From CAYWNK01 sp047639615 (GTDB lineage: Bacteria; Planctomycetota; UBA1135; GCA-002686595), in the NCBI GenBank assembly GCA_047639615.1, contig JBLIOL010000298.1:1-6703 (forward strand): DNA of 6,703 bases, written 5' to 3'. Shown piece by piece: positions 1 through 5,641 of the stretch. Numbering within the stretch: the first letter of the stretch is position 1; each line of letters begins with the position of its first letter. The position numbers were made by a program, and so were the translations under genes. Below the pieces are notes generated by a model. That model was not told the origin of the DNA and made no database searches. It worked only from the letters and a program-made list of their open reading frames with translations.

Positions 1-223
1 GCAATCGGAACACGAGACGTAGTGTCAGTGCTGTTTCTATTGCAAGGTCAGAGTACTTGCGAGGAGCGCCACGTCTGGTCAGGGGCTTGGCCTTCCATGC
101 TTTGATCGCTGCGGGTGTGATCCAGAGAGTGATGTCACCGCGCTGGACGTGAGCACGGTCGTACTTGGCCCAGTTAGTGACACGGTATCGGGTCTTGAAG
201 TTCGGGTGCACGCGGGAATTCAT
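1..223 (-). CDS. IS5-family transposase, N-terminal part (runs off the window)
   Basis: Read on the minus strand from the ATG at 223, an uninterrupted frame of 74 codons runs to the left edge. It translates to MNSRVHPNFKTRYRVTN, then WAKYDRAHVQRGDITLW, and ends with SDLAIETALTLRLVFRL. This is the characteristic N-terminal region of IS5-family DDE transposases: a 'TNWxxYxxALxxRG(D/S)(I/L)TLW' block, an 'AIxAWxxxP..RRGxxRKYSDLAIE' block, then 'TALTLRLVF'. The catalytic DDE domain would lie beyond the left edge, so I cannot say whether the gene is intact. The start is chosen because the family commonly begins close to this residue, and GAAGG lies 7 nt upstream as a moderate ribosome site. A stronger AGGAGG (267-272) serves an out-of-frame ATG instead; see the findings. 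Family assignment is confident; the subgroup is not determined. Confidence 0.88.
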   Translation of the reverse strand, partial: MNSRVHPNFKTRYRVTNWAKYDRAHVQRGDITLWITPAAIKAWKAKPLTRRGAPRKYSDLAIETALTLRLVFRL

Positions 224-311
224 GCCGATGCCTTCGGACAACAGAGGCTCGAAGCATAAGAAACGACCTCCTGGGGCCTTCGAGGGCGGCGAATAATGCA
301 CCAACGCCCGG

Positions 312-521
312 TTGAAGTGCCGAGGCAAGAAGGGCTCGGGCTACTTCCAAGCGTACCTATGGACCTTTGTTAATCCTGATGTCACGGGTGTCGCCTTCCG
401 CTTCACTCTTGGCCGGTCGGCACAGCAGCTACAGGCGCACCTCGAAGGAGCACAGGCTGCCTATCTCATCGGTGACGCCTACGCTGGAAACTTCGCCGCT
501 GCGCGCGAAGCAGGATCGCAG
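312..521 (+). pseudogene. Remnant of a probable IS66-type transposase DDE domain
   Basis: About 70 codons in one frame (TTG at 312; in-frame stop at 294-296) read GKKGSGYFQAYLW, then VAFRFTLGRSAQQLQAHLEG, then YLIGDAYAGNFAAA. This resembles the IS66 transposase core, where a 'K(T)KTGYLWxY' strand is followed by 'VVFxYTPSRSAxxPxxFLxG' and 'LQADGYAGY'. The Asp of GDAYAG would be a catalytic aspartate of the DDE set. The upstream domains of a full IS66 transposase (about 500 aa), the first catalytic Asp region and the C-terminal part are absent. After about position 521 no frame continues the similarity; the same frame stays open only by chance into sequence antisense to the next gene. I read this as a decayed internal fragment lying against the 5' side of the IS5 element. 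The family call is from remembered motifs and is moderate. Confidence 0.5.
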
Positions 522-689
522 AGATTCTACCCGCGCGCTGGGCCGAGAATTACGCCGCGAAGGCGACGAAATAACGGGCTGCTTCGTACCGCAGAGCCTC
601 CACTGGGGACTTGGAGGGGGCTTCGGACGCTTACGGGGGAGCCGTCGTGCTTAGATTCGGCGAGGGATAACCCTGGCCCTAACTACATC
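522..689. other. Interval with no recognised gene
   Basis: Between the IS66-like remnant and the 3' end of the membrane-protein gene, all frames give low-complexity, arginine-rich or interrupted translations that I cannot match to any family. It may be decayed transposon sequence. A weak AGGG-TTAT-CCCT inverted repeat just beyond the stop of the minus-strand gene is too short to call a terminator. Confidence 0.4.
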
Positions 690-1352
690 CTAGTCCTGAA
701 GGATGATTTCATTTGCCTGCTTCCCAAGTGCAATCACATCGAGGATAAAATCGCTAGGAAGAGGATCGGGAGGGCCACCCTCCTGAGACTGAAAGGCTCT
801 ACTCCGATCCCAGGAGACATATTCACCTTCCGCGAACCGATACTGCCTGCTGTTGCGCAGGAACTGCAGGCGGTACGGACTTTCAATGGGCGGATCGCCT
901 TTTCTTCTGAGTGGTAGGGCTCTACCAGCAAGCTCCATGTCGATCGCTATCGCCGTCGTGAGTACCTCGTCGACTGCATTCAGCAGCCCCACGGATCCAG
1001 TAGGTTCGCCTTCGAGAACTTTGAGATGTTTTGTCATGAGCTCCGCGTTCCAGTCGGCAAGAACTGCCGCTAGCGGACCGGCTGCTGCACTTGAAGGCAA
1101 TTCGGCTGGCTTGTTGGCGGGTGGAGCGGCCGTATTGGCCTCAGTACTGTTCAGAGCAGTCCTGATAGCCCCGGGACCAAGTTGCGGAATCATGATCGGT
1201 GCATTGGCCTCAACCTTTCTGTGACCTGCCTCCGAAACTGCGCTTTTCGCCTGGATAGAGGAGTCTACATCCTGCTCGATATCAGATCGGGTCACGAAGA
1301 AGATCGCAATGACAAGAGCGATAAGAGTGAGGTACGCGGATCTCATACTCAT
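690..1352 (-). CDS. Membrane-anchored exported protein of unknown function
   Basis: I do not recognise this protein. From the ATG at 1352 it is 220 aa and begins MSMRSAYLTLIALVIAIFFV: a short basic N-terminus followed by one hydrophobic segment without a clear cleavage site. It is therefore probably a single-pass inner-membrane anchor with the remainder in the periplasm. An Ala/Pro-rich linker (NTAAPPANKPAELPSSAAAG) follows, then a more ordered, mixed-charge C-terminal domain (about residues 95-220) with no enzyme motif I can name. A GTG at 1370 would add six residues (MSAPTR) and overlap the upstream gene. I prefer the ATG at 1352 because it sits one base after the TAG stop of the upstream cysteine-rich protein, a typical coupled arrangement; no clear Shine-Dalgarno precedes either start. 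The pair is probably one transcription unit. That it is a gene is likely from its length, topology and arrangement. Function is unknown. Confidence 0.7.
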   Translation of the reverse strand: MSMRSAYLTLIALVIAIFFVTRSDIEQDVDSSIQAKSAVSEAGHRKVEANAPIMIPQLGPGAIRTALNSTEANTAAPPANKPAELPSSAAAGPLAAVLADWNAELMTKHLKVLEGEPTGSVGLLNAVDEVLTTAIAIDMELAGRALPLRRKGDPPIESPYRLQFLRNSRQYRFAEGEYVSWDRSRAFQSQEGGPPDPLPSDFILDVIALGKQANEIILQD

Positions 1353-1353
1353 T

Positions 1354-1791
1354 CTAGTTGGGGCACTCACAATCTAAGTAAAAAGTGATCAAGTATTCAA
1401 TATCAATCGGTGGCCCGGCATCCCCGAGGATCGCGACGAGCAGGTCTTGACCCCTGCCACAATGAGGGTCCAGCGTCTGGTTGGATGTCCCAGCCCCCAC
1501 ATGAAGGTCTGTCGCCCCACGATTGTTCTCTATCGCAATAATCCAGCTAGTCCCAATGGTGTTGTAGTTGACCGCATAAGTTTGATAGCAAGCCTTGCAC
1601 TTGTCGCAGGGGTCGAGTGTGTCGGATCCTCCCGGCTTGGAGTTGCCGGGGATTACGGTGAGGGTCACACCTGCGGGGAATGTACCTGTCTCTTCAGGCG
1701 CGTCCTCGATGGCAGCGCAGGTGTACGAACACTCATTCATCGCGGGGATGAACGCCAAGGCAGCAAGAAATACACTCAGAAGTGTAGTCAT
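1354..1791 (-). CDS. Small secreted cysteine-rich protein of unknown function
   Basis: The protein has 145 aa. The N-terminus MTTLLSVFLAALAFIPAMNE is a signal peptide: a hydrophobic core at residues 4-16 with cleavage probably near residues 18-22. The remainder has eight cysteines (residues 21, 25, 62, 65, 68, 111, 141 and 143), including a CxxCxxC cluster (CDKCKAC, 62-68) and a C-terminal CEC just before the end. The even number and export suggest disulfide bonding, although CxxCxxC could also bind a metal. There is no lipobox at Cys21 or Cys25. The middle has alternating hydrophobic stretches (SWIIAIENN, DLLVAILGD, IEYLITFYLDC) consistent with a small beta-rich fold. The start is well supported: AGGAA lies 7 nt before the ATG, and an in-frame TGA lies six bases before it. 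It is the first gene of a pair with the membrane-anchored protein downstream. I do not recognise the family. Confidence 0.72.
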   Translation of the reverse strand: MTTLLSVFLAALAFIPAMNECSYTCAAIEDAPEETGTFPAGVTLTVIPGNSKPGGSDTLDPCDKCKACYQTYAVNYNTIGTSWIIAIENNRGATDLHVGAGTSNQTLDPHCGRGQDLLVAILGDAGPPIDIEYLITFYLDCECPN

Positions 1792-1986
1792 AAGTCAATT
1801 CCTAGTTGAATGATCCAGTTGAGAGGAAGTACCTGAAGCCCATGTGCCTAAGCTCCCTTTCATCAAAAACTCTTCATAGCCAACTCCCCTAACGCTCTAG
1901 AGTGCGGATTCGGGCGGGCTTTCTCGAGAAAAGTTGACCGCCTCGCCGCCGGGAAGTTGGCCTTCTCAGAGGTGGTCCCACACAAC
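1792..1986. other. Intergenic region upstream of the exported pair, up to the IS3 element
   Basis: No gene is seen. The minus strand should carry the promoter of the two-gene unit, but I find no convincing -35/-10 pair. A 13-codon minus-strand ATG frame (M-G-F-R-Y) within it lacks support. Near the IS3 side there is an imperfect inverted repeat, gaccgcctc (about 1936) against gaggtggtc (about 1970), with eight of nine bases matching. Confidence 0.4.
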
Positions 1987-2042
1987 GGAGCCAGGCACTG
2001 CGTTTGAATTGGTTATCCTGAGGGCGGCGCAGGCGACCCATC

Positions 2043-2318
2043 ATGACCAGACGGAAACGACGCAACCACAGTCCGGAGTTCAAGGCGCGTGTAGCACTTG
2101 AGGCTCTGAAGGGCATCAAGCCAATTCACGAGATCGCGGCAGACAACGAGATACATCCGGTGCAGGTCTCCCAGTGGAAGACGGAACTCCAGGAGAACAT
2201 GTCCGAGATCTTCGAGCGGAAGAACGCTCGCTCTCAGAAACGGATGAGGAGCAGAAGCAGATCGAGCGCCTTGAGCGCAAGGTCGGTCAGCTTGTCGTTG
2301 AACGCGACTGGCTCGTAA
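2043..2318 (+). CDS. IS3-family transposase OrfA (frame-disrupted)
   Basis: OrfA of IS3 elements binds the inverted repeats through an N-terminal helix-turn-helix and oligomerises through a leucine zipper. The ATG start gives MTRRKRRNHSPEFKARVALE, the classic IS3 OrfA opening, followed by the HTH (about residues 10-45: ALKGIKPIHEIA, then HPVQVSQWKTEL). Family-like sequence in this frame ends at the SEIFERK segment (to 2222). After that the frame gives Arg/Ser-rich noise and stops at 2316-2318. The expected C-terminal part (DEEQKQIERLERKVGQ, then LVVERDWLVKKSKEL) lies in the -1 frame at about 2234-2335, continuous with OrfB. So this copy has a one-base insertion, a two-base deletion or equivalent between 2222 and 2234, leaving OrfA without its zipper. 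I see no canonical slippery heptamer at the switch, so mutation is likelier than programmed frameshifting. Confidence 0.8.
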   Translation: MTRRKRRNHSPEFKARVALEALKGIKPIHEIAADNEIHPVQVSQWKTELQENMSEIFERKNARSQKRMRSRSRSSALSARSVSLSLNATGS

Positions 2319-2347
2319 AAAAGTCCAAGGAGTTGGGGGATCGACTG

Positions 2348-3190
2348 ATGAGGAAGAACTTCATCGATCGGGGTCACCTTCACCTCTGTATTCGATGCCA
2401 ATCGGAACTGTTGGGCATCAAGAGGAATCGACTGTCAGCGAAGACCCCACACATAAGCGAGGACGACCTGAAAGTCTGCGCTGAGATCGACATCATTCAC
2501 CTGTCGCGTCCTTACTACGGTTCGCGCAGAATGACTGTTGAGCTCCGCCGGATGAGCATCACAATCGGGCGAGGCCGTACACGGCGCCTGATGCGATTGC
2601 TGGGTATAGTCGCTTCCTATCCGAAGCCGAGAACATCGCTCAAGGCACAGAATCACAAGATCTACCCGTATTTGCTTCGGGACCTGGTGATCGAAAGGCC
2701 GGACCAGGTGTGGTGTTCCGACATAACCTACATCCCAATGAGGCGCGGCTTCGCCTACCTCGTCGTGATCATGGACTGGCACAGCCGAGCCGTGCTGAGC
2801 AGGCGCATCTCGAATACGTTAGACACAGCGTTCTGCGTTGACGCTCTCTTGGAGGCACGCGCAGTCGCGGGAACATGGCCAGAGATCATGAACACGGATC
2901 AAGGTTGCCAATACACGAGCAAAGTCTGGACAGAGGTGCTCATCGACGCGGGAGTTCAGATAAGCATGGACGGCAAGCGGCGCTGGATCGACAACGTGAT
3001 GGTCGAGCGTTTCTGGTGGAGCATCAAGTACGAGGACATCTACCTGCGCGAGTACATCGACATCGCCCAACTTGAGGTCGGGGTCGACAGGTGGATCGAT
3101 TTCTACAATCACGAGCGGCCTCATCAGGCGCACGGTTACGAGACGCCCTGGTCCATATGGACCAGGCAGCACGAGGCGCAGGCCGCGTGA
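2348..3190 (+). CDS. IS3-family transposase OrfB, DDE integrase catalytic subunit
   Basis: OrfB is the catalytic part of the IS3 transposase and cuts and joins element ends through an RNase-H-like DDE fold. From the ATG at 2348 the product is 280 aa (MRKNFIDRGHLHLCIRCQSE). It carries an HTH_21-like region with RPYYGSRRMTVELRR, a KPRTS/YPYLLRDLVIERP linker, and the rve domain. The triad is visible: the Asp of VWCSDITYIP, the Asp of NTDQGCQYTS and the Glu of DNVMVERFWW. There are 35 residues between the second Asp and the Glu, as expected, and it ends with the family's YNHERPHQAHGYETPW. The frame is open upstream to about 2174 and contains the displaced OrfA zipper region, so an OrfA-C/OrfB fusion could also be made. 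GGGGGA lies 6 nt before the chosen ATG. Some family positions look worn (Cys in DQGCQ where Ser is usual; Trp in FWWS where Arg is usual). The triad is intact, but mobility is doubtful given the broken OrfA. Confidence 0.85.
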   Translation: MRKNFIDRGHLHLCIRCQSELLGIKRNRLSAKTPHISEDDLKVCAEIDIIHLSRPYYGSRRMTVELRRMSITIGRGRTRRLMRLLGIVASYPKPRTSLKAQNHKIYPYLLRDLVIERPDQVWCSDITYIPMRRGFAYLVVIMDWHSRAVLSRRISNTLDTAFCVDALLEARAVAGTWPEIMNTDQGCQYTSKVWTEVLIDAGVQISMDGKRRWIDNVMVERFWWSIKYEDIYLREYIDIAQLEVGVDRWIDFYNHERPHQAHGYETPWSIWTRQHEAQAA

Positions 3191-3198
3191 TCACCTGC

Positions 3199-3241
3199 GA
3201 GGAGGGGCAGCTCCGGCCTTCGGCCTCCACAGCCCCTCCTC
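3199..3241 (+). terminator. Strong nested hairpin just after the IS3 orfB stop
   Basis: A perfect 10-bp stem, gaggaggggc (3199-3208) against gcccctcctc (3232-3241), encloses an inner ggcc-ttc-ggcc hairpin (3215-3225). It starts 8 nt after the orfB stop. No T-run follows (cacggacacc), so a classical intrinsic terminator is not proven. It may end or stabilise the transposase mRNA. Confidence 0.5.
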
Positions 3242-3494
3242 ACGGACACCAACCCCTATTCACTTCACAACCTAGCCCTGCAATCCCCGAGGCAAGCTAA
3301 CTAAAGCCTGGTGCCTGACTGGCTCCGATGGACGACCCACCTCTCGCGGCAGAGTGCCCGGAGCAACAATCTCGGCGCAATAAAGTTGGATAGGCCCTGA
3401 GACGCAGCCAAAGCTCCACCGAGCTTCCCCGGCCTAGAGAGCGCACCTCCAATCCGGAGCTCCGGCGGGCTCGCGAGCTCCTCCCATAAAGTAG
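3242..3494. other. IS3 right flank and gene-free spacer
   Basis: No gene is recognised on either strand. The stretch holds the proposed right end of the IS3 element (about 3311-3326) and then unassigned GC-rich sequence. A 7-bp inverted repeat, ggagctc (3456-3462) against gagctcc (3475-3481) with a 12-nt loop, lies close to the protease terminator. Open frames here are shadows of low-complexity sequence. Confidence 0.45.
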
Positions 3495-3543
3495 CGAGCC
3501 GCCCAACTTGTTGTCGTCGAAGGACAACAAGCTGGGCGGCTCG
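3495..3543 (-). terminator. Near-perfect 21-bp hairpin, probable terminator of the protease gene
   Basis: The arms at 3495-3515 and 3523-3543 are complementary over 21 positions with a single mismatch (A against C on the DNA, or G against T on the opposite strand), around a 7-nt loop (gtcgaag). On the minus strand it begins 29 nt after the TAG stop of the protease gene. It is followed by CTACTTTATG, a weak T-rich tail. Position and strength fit transcription termination of that gene. The lack of a clean T-run leaves open a role mainly in mRNA 3'-end protection. Confidence 0.65.
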
Positions 3544-3572
3544 GTATTGTTGAAGGTGTCGGAGCGGGGAGC

Positions 3573-5438
3573 CTAGGGAGCGATCGTGTAGCGGACCGCT
3601 CCTGTAAGCAGACTGCCGAATGTGTTCTGAGCATCGCGACCCCAGAATTGAGCATGGATCGTCGTGCCCGGTATCGAGAGGTAGCCCGCAGGGTGGCCGC
3701 CAAGTCCGCCGCTAGCGAAGGTGTTCATGTCGAAGAATGCCTGGCCGTCGCACTGTCCGGGAGTGCCTGTGGCTTGTACTGGAACGGCGCGTGAGATGGA
3801 TGCAACACACAAGTTGCCGCCCAAGATCGGTGTGTTGCCTGCCCCTTGGTTCGTATACACCAGGATGGCCGCCTCGCCCGGGATCATGCCGGCGGCTCGG
3901 ACGACGAAACCCGAATTCGCACTGACTCGCGCATCGCCCTCGGTCCAAATGGTGGGCAATGTGCCGCATGAGTTCGGCTTCGCTGGGCAGTGGTTACCCG
4001 CCGCGAGGGCCATGTCCACTGCAGCAAGCGCATCGATGCGGCCCCATCCGTAGCGGTTGTCATTGCCGTTCGGACCAAGGTCCAAGGCGGTGAGCTCAAG
4101 AATCGACTTCACCGAGGCGTGATCCAGTGAGGGGTCGGCTTGCAGGATCAAGGCCGCGGCCCCGGCGACGTGTGGAGTCGACATGGACGTGCCAGGGAGG
4201 ACCGTGTAGCCCAAGCAGAGGTTGTGTGACAAGGTGGCATTGCCCTCAGCAACTACATCGGGTTTCTTGTAGCCGGGACGGAATGGGTGATCGTTGTACG
4301 GAGCAACGTTCTGCCATGTCACCGGACCACGGCTTGAGAAGGAGGCGAGTTGATCGCTGCAGTTGACCGCACCGACCGTTATCACATCGGGGACATCGCC
4401 CGGCGTTCGCACGTTATCAGGATCGTTGACGTTACCGCCTTCATTGCCAGCCGAGTAGATCACAGTCATGCCAGTAGCGATGCTGTTCTCGCATACCGCG
4501 CGCCAAGTCGCACGGTCGGGATTCCAGTTGTGCTGCCACCCGAGGCTGGCAGTCGAGATGTCGGCTCCATTGTCGACTGCGTACTGCATGGCCTCCCATA
4601 CCGACTGCTCCCCGGTAAATACGCTGTTATCGTAGCGGAGGATCATCACTCGCGCTCCGGGGGCGACACCACAAGCGGAGCCGGAAGTACCGTCACCAGC
4701 GACAGTCCCAGTCACGTGAGAGCCGTGCCCTAAGGTGTCTGTGAGATTGTTGGAGTTGCCATCGAAGTTCCACCCGCGCGTATCGTCAACGTACCCGTTG
4801 TTGTCGTCATCGATGCCGTTGTTTGGGATCTCGTTCGGGTTGGTCCAGATCCGGTTCTGGATGTCCCGATGGCTCACACACAGCCCAGTGTCAATCACTG
4901 CGACCACGACTCCCGTGCCGTTGATGCCGCGCTGTGACCATACGTCAGGCGCGTTGATCAAATCGAGGCCACAGGTTGGGTTGCCTCCCAGAGCCGGGGC
5001 GGAGGTGAGCACCTCCTCAGTGGGTGCGTGAACATTGCGATGGACATAGGCGACATCTTCGCGTGCCGCGATCTCGAGTACGACGGAAGAAGTTACCTCA
5101 GCCCCCACAACATTGTGAATCCACAGAGAGCGAAGCGCTTCGGCGGCGCGCAGCTCCAAGAACTCGATCAATTCAGCTTGGGTCGATCGCGCAATCTCCT
5201 TGAGCTGCGCCGTCACCTGCTCTCGCCGCTGTTGCTTGGGCAGGGCTGCGCCAATGGCTTGCAGTTCCGCGTAGGAAGCGTGCTCGCGCAACACTATCGT
5301 CACGGGGATGAGCCGGTCCGCGCGGGCTGCCTTCATGACCTGGGCCAAGTCGCCGCGAATTTTGGTGTCTAAGTCCTGTGCTGAAGTGGTTCCGAGGAGA
5401 AGGACCGCCAGCGTGAAGGTAGCCGTTGTCTGGTGCAT
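3573..5438 (-). CDS. Secreted subtilisin-like serine protease (peptidase S8) with planctomycete-type C-terminal domain
   Basis: A secreted endopeptidase of 621 aa from the ATG at 5438. Numbering from there: signal peptide MHQTTATFTLAVLLLGTTSA (1-20); I9-like propeptide (about 25-140, IPVTIVLRE to EDVAYVHRN); S8 domain (about 155-480). The triad is Asp183 (VIDTG), His238 (GHGSHVTG) and Ser418 (GTSMSTPHVAG), with oxyanion Asn332 (SAGNEGG), so it should be active. A GIDDDNNGYVDD loop typical of calcium-binding S8 enzymes lies at about 208-219. The last 140 residues (from CPAKPNSCG) are a four-cysteine, beta-rich domain ending HAQFWGRD, then VRYTIAP. I know similar tails from planctomycete secreted proteins; they are probably surface- or secretion-related, function unproven. 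A further in-frame ATG at 5498 would add 20 residues before the signal peptide, so I reject it; neither start has a good Shine-Dalgarno. The gene appears monocistronic, with the hairpin at 3495-3543 downstream. Substrate unknown; extracellular protein degradation is the simplest inference. Confidence 0.93.
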   Translation of the reverse strand: MHQTTATFTLAVLLLGTTSAQDLDTKIRGDLAQVMKAARADRLIPVTIVLREHASYAELQAIGAALPKQQRREQVTAQLKEIARSTQAELIEFLELRAAEALRSLWIHNVVGAEVTSSVVLEIAAREDVAYVHRNVHAPTEEVLTSAPALGGNPTCGLDLINAPDVWSQRGINGTGVVVAVIDTGLCVSHRDIQNRIWTNPNEIPNNGIDDDNNGYVDDTRGWNFDGNSNNLTDTLGHGSHVTGTVAGDGTSGSACGVAPGARVMILRYDNSVFTGEQSVWEAMQYAVDNGADISTASLGWQHNWNPDRATWRAVCENSIATGMTVIYSAGNEGGNVNDPDNVRTPGDVPDVITVGAVNCSDQLASFSSRGPVTWQNVAPYNDHPFRPGYKKPDVVAEGNATLSHNLCLGYTVLPGTSMSTPHVAGAAALILQADPSLDHASVKSILELTALDLGPNGNDNRYGWGRIDALAAVDMALAAGNHCPAKPNSCGTLPTIWTEGDARVSANSGFVVRAAGMIPGEAAILVYTNQGAGNTPILGGNLCVASISRAVPVQATGTPGQCDGQAFFDMNTFASGGLGGHPAGYLSIPGTTIHAQFWGRDAQNTFGSLLTGAVRYTIAP

Positions 5439-5641
5439 GCAGTTGATTCTGGAGGTAGAGAGCGAGTTCAAGTATGCGAGTCTAAAGCATGTCTCCACCG
5501 ACGGACTCTCTCCAATCCCTGGCGTTCCCTCCCGCAGCCCTCGATGTCCTTAGGTTTCCCCCCGGGGTGCACACAGCGGGCTGATCGTGCCCATTTGATA
5601 CAATTGGACTTACTCGGCCACAAGGGTCCCTGCTCCGCGCG
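5439..5641. other. Upstream region of the protease gene, up to the IS91 relic
   Basis: No gene is seen. The protease promoter should lie here on the minus strand, but I cannot name a convincing -35/-10 pair. A CCCCGGGG palindrome occurs at 5560-5567. The plus-strand frame that enters the IS91 relic is open from 5585 but shows no transposase similarity before about 5642, so the relic's left boundary is placed there. Confidence 0.4.

Larger units (their letters stand above)
1987..3326 (+). mobile_element. IS3-family insertion sequence (borders tentative)
   Basis: The element carries the standard IS3 layout: a small HTH orfA followed by an rve-type orfB in the -1 frame. The proposed ends are a short inverted repeat. 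The left side starts ggagccaggcac (1987-1998). The right side, read on the opposite strand from 3326, starts ggagccagtcaggcac. The identical core with one flanking base is the 9-bp cggagccag at 1986-1994 against 3319-3327. Allowing a 4-base gap, the match continues weakly inwards to aatt/agtt. The resulting length of about 1.34 kb is normal for IS3 elements. I see no 3-5 bp target duplication at these borders and the ends do not start with the usual TG, so the exact termini are uncertain or eroded. Confidence 0.6.

Noticed and set aside
522..917. Plus-strand continuation of the IS66-like frame to 917
   Set aside because: Past 521 the translation is Arg/Pro-rich with no IS66 features, and from 690 it is antisense to the membrane-protein gene.
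853..1224. Plus-strand 123-codon open frame rich in Ser/Ala
   Set aside because: It is antisense to the 690-1352 gene and shows no domain or signal of its own.
1717..1731. Lipoprotein lipobox at Cys21 or Cys25 of the small secreted protein
   Set aside because: The preceding residues (AMNE, SYT) do not fit the L-[ASTVI]-[GAS]-C pattern.
1447..1809. Plus-strand 120-codon open frame
   Set aside because: It is antisense to the cysteine-rich secreted protein, which has a signal peptide and a good ribosome site on the other strand.
1936..1978. Imperfect inverted repeat gaccgcctc/gaggtggtc as an IS border or operator
   Set aside because: It is short, mismatched and has no partner at the right side of the IS3 element; chance is likely in GC-rich DNA.
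2317..2323. AAAAAAG slippery heptamer in the IS3 element as a programmed -1 frameshift site
   Set aside because: Its codons (GTA AAA AAG) are already in the OrfB frame. A -1 slip there would leave OrfB, and the orfA frame meets a TAA at 2316.
5439..5498. Upstream ATG at 5498 as the protease start
   Set aside because: It would put 20 residues with little hydrophobic character in front of a textbook signal peptide that begins at the ATG at 5438.
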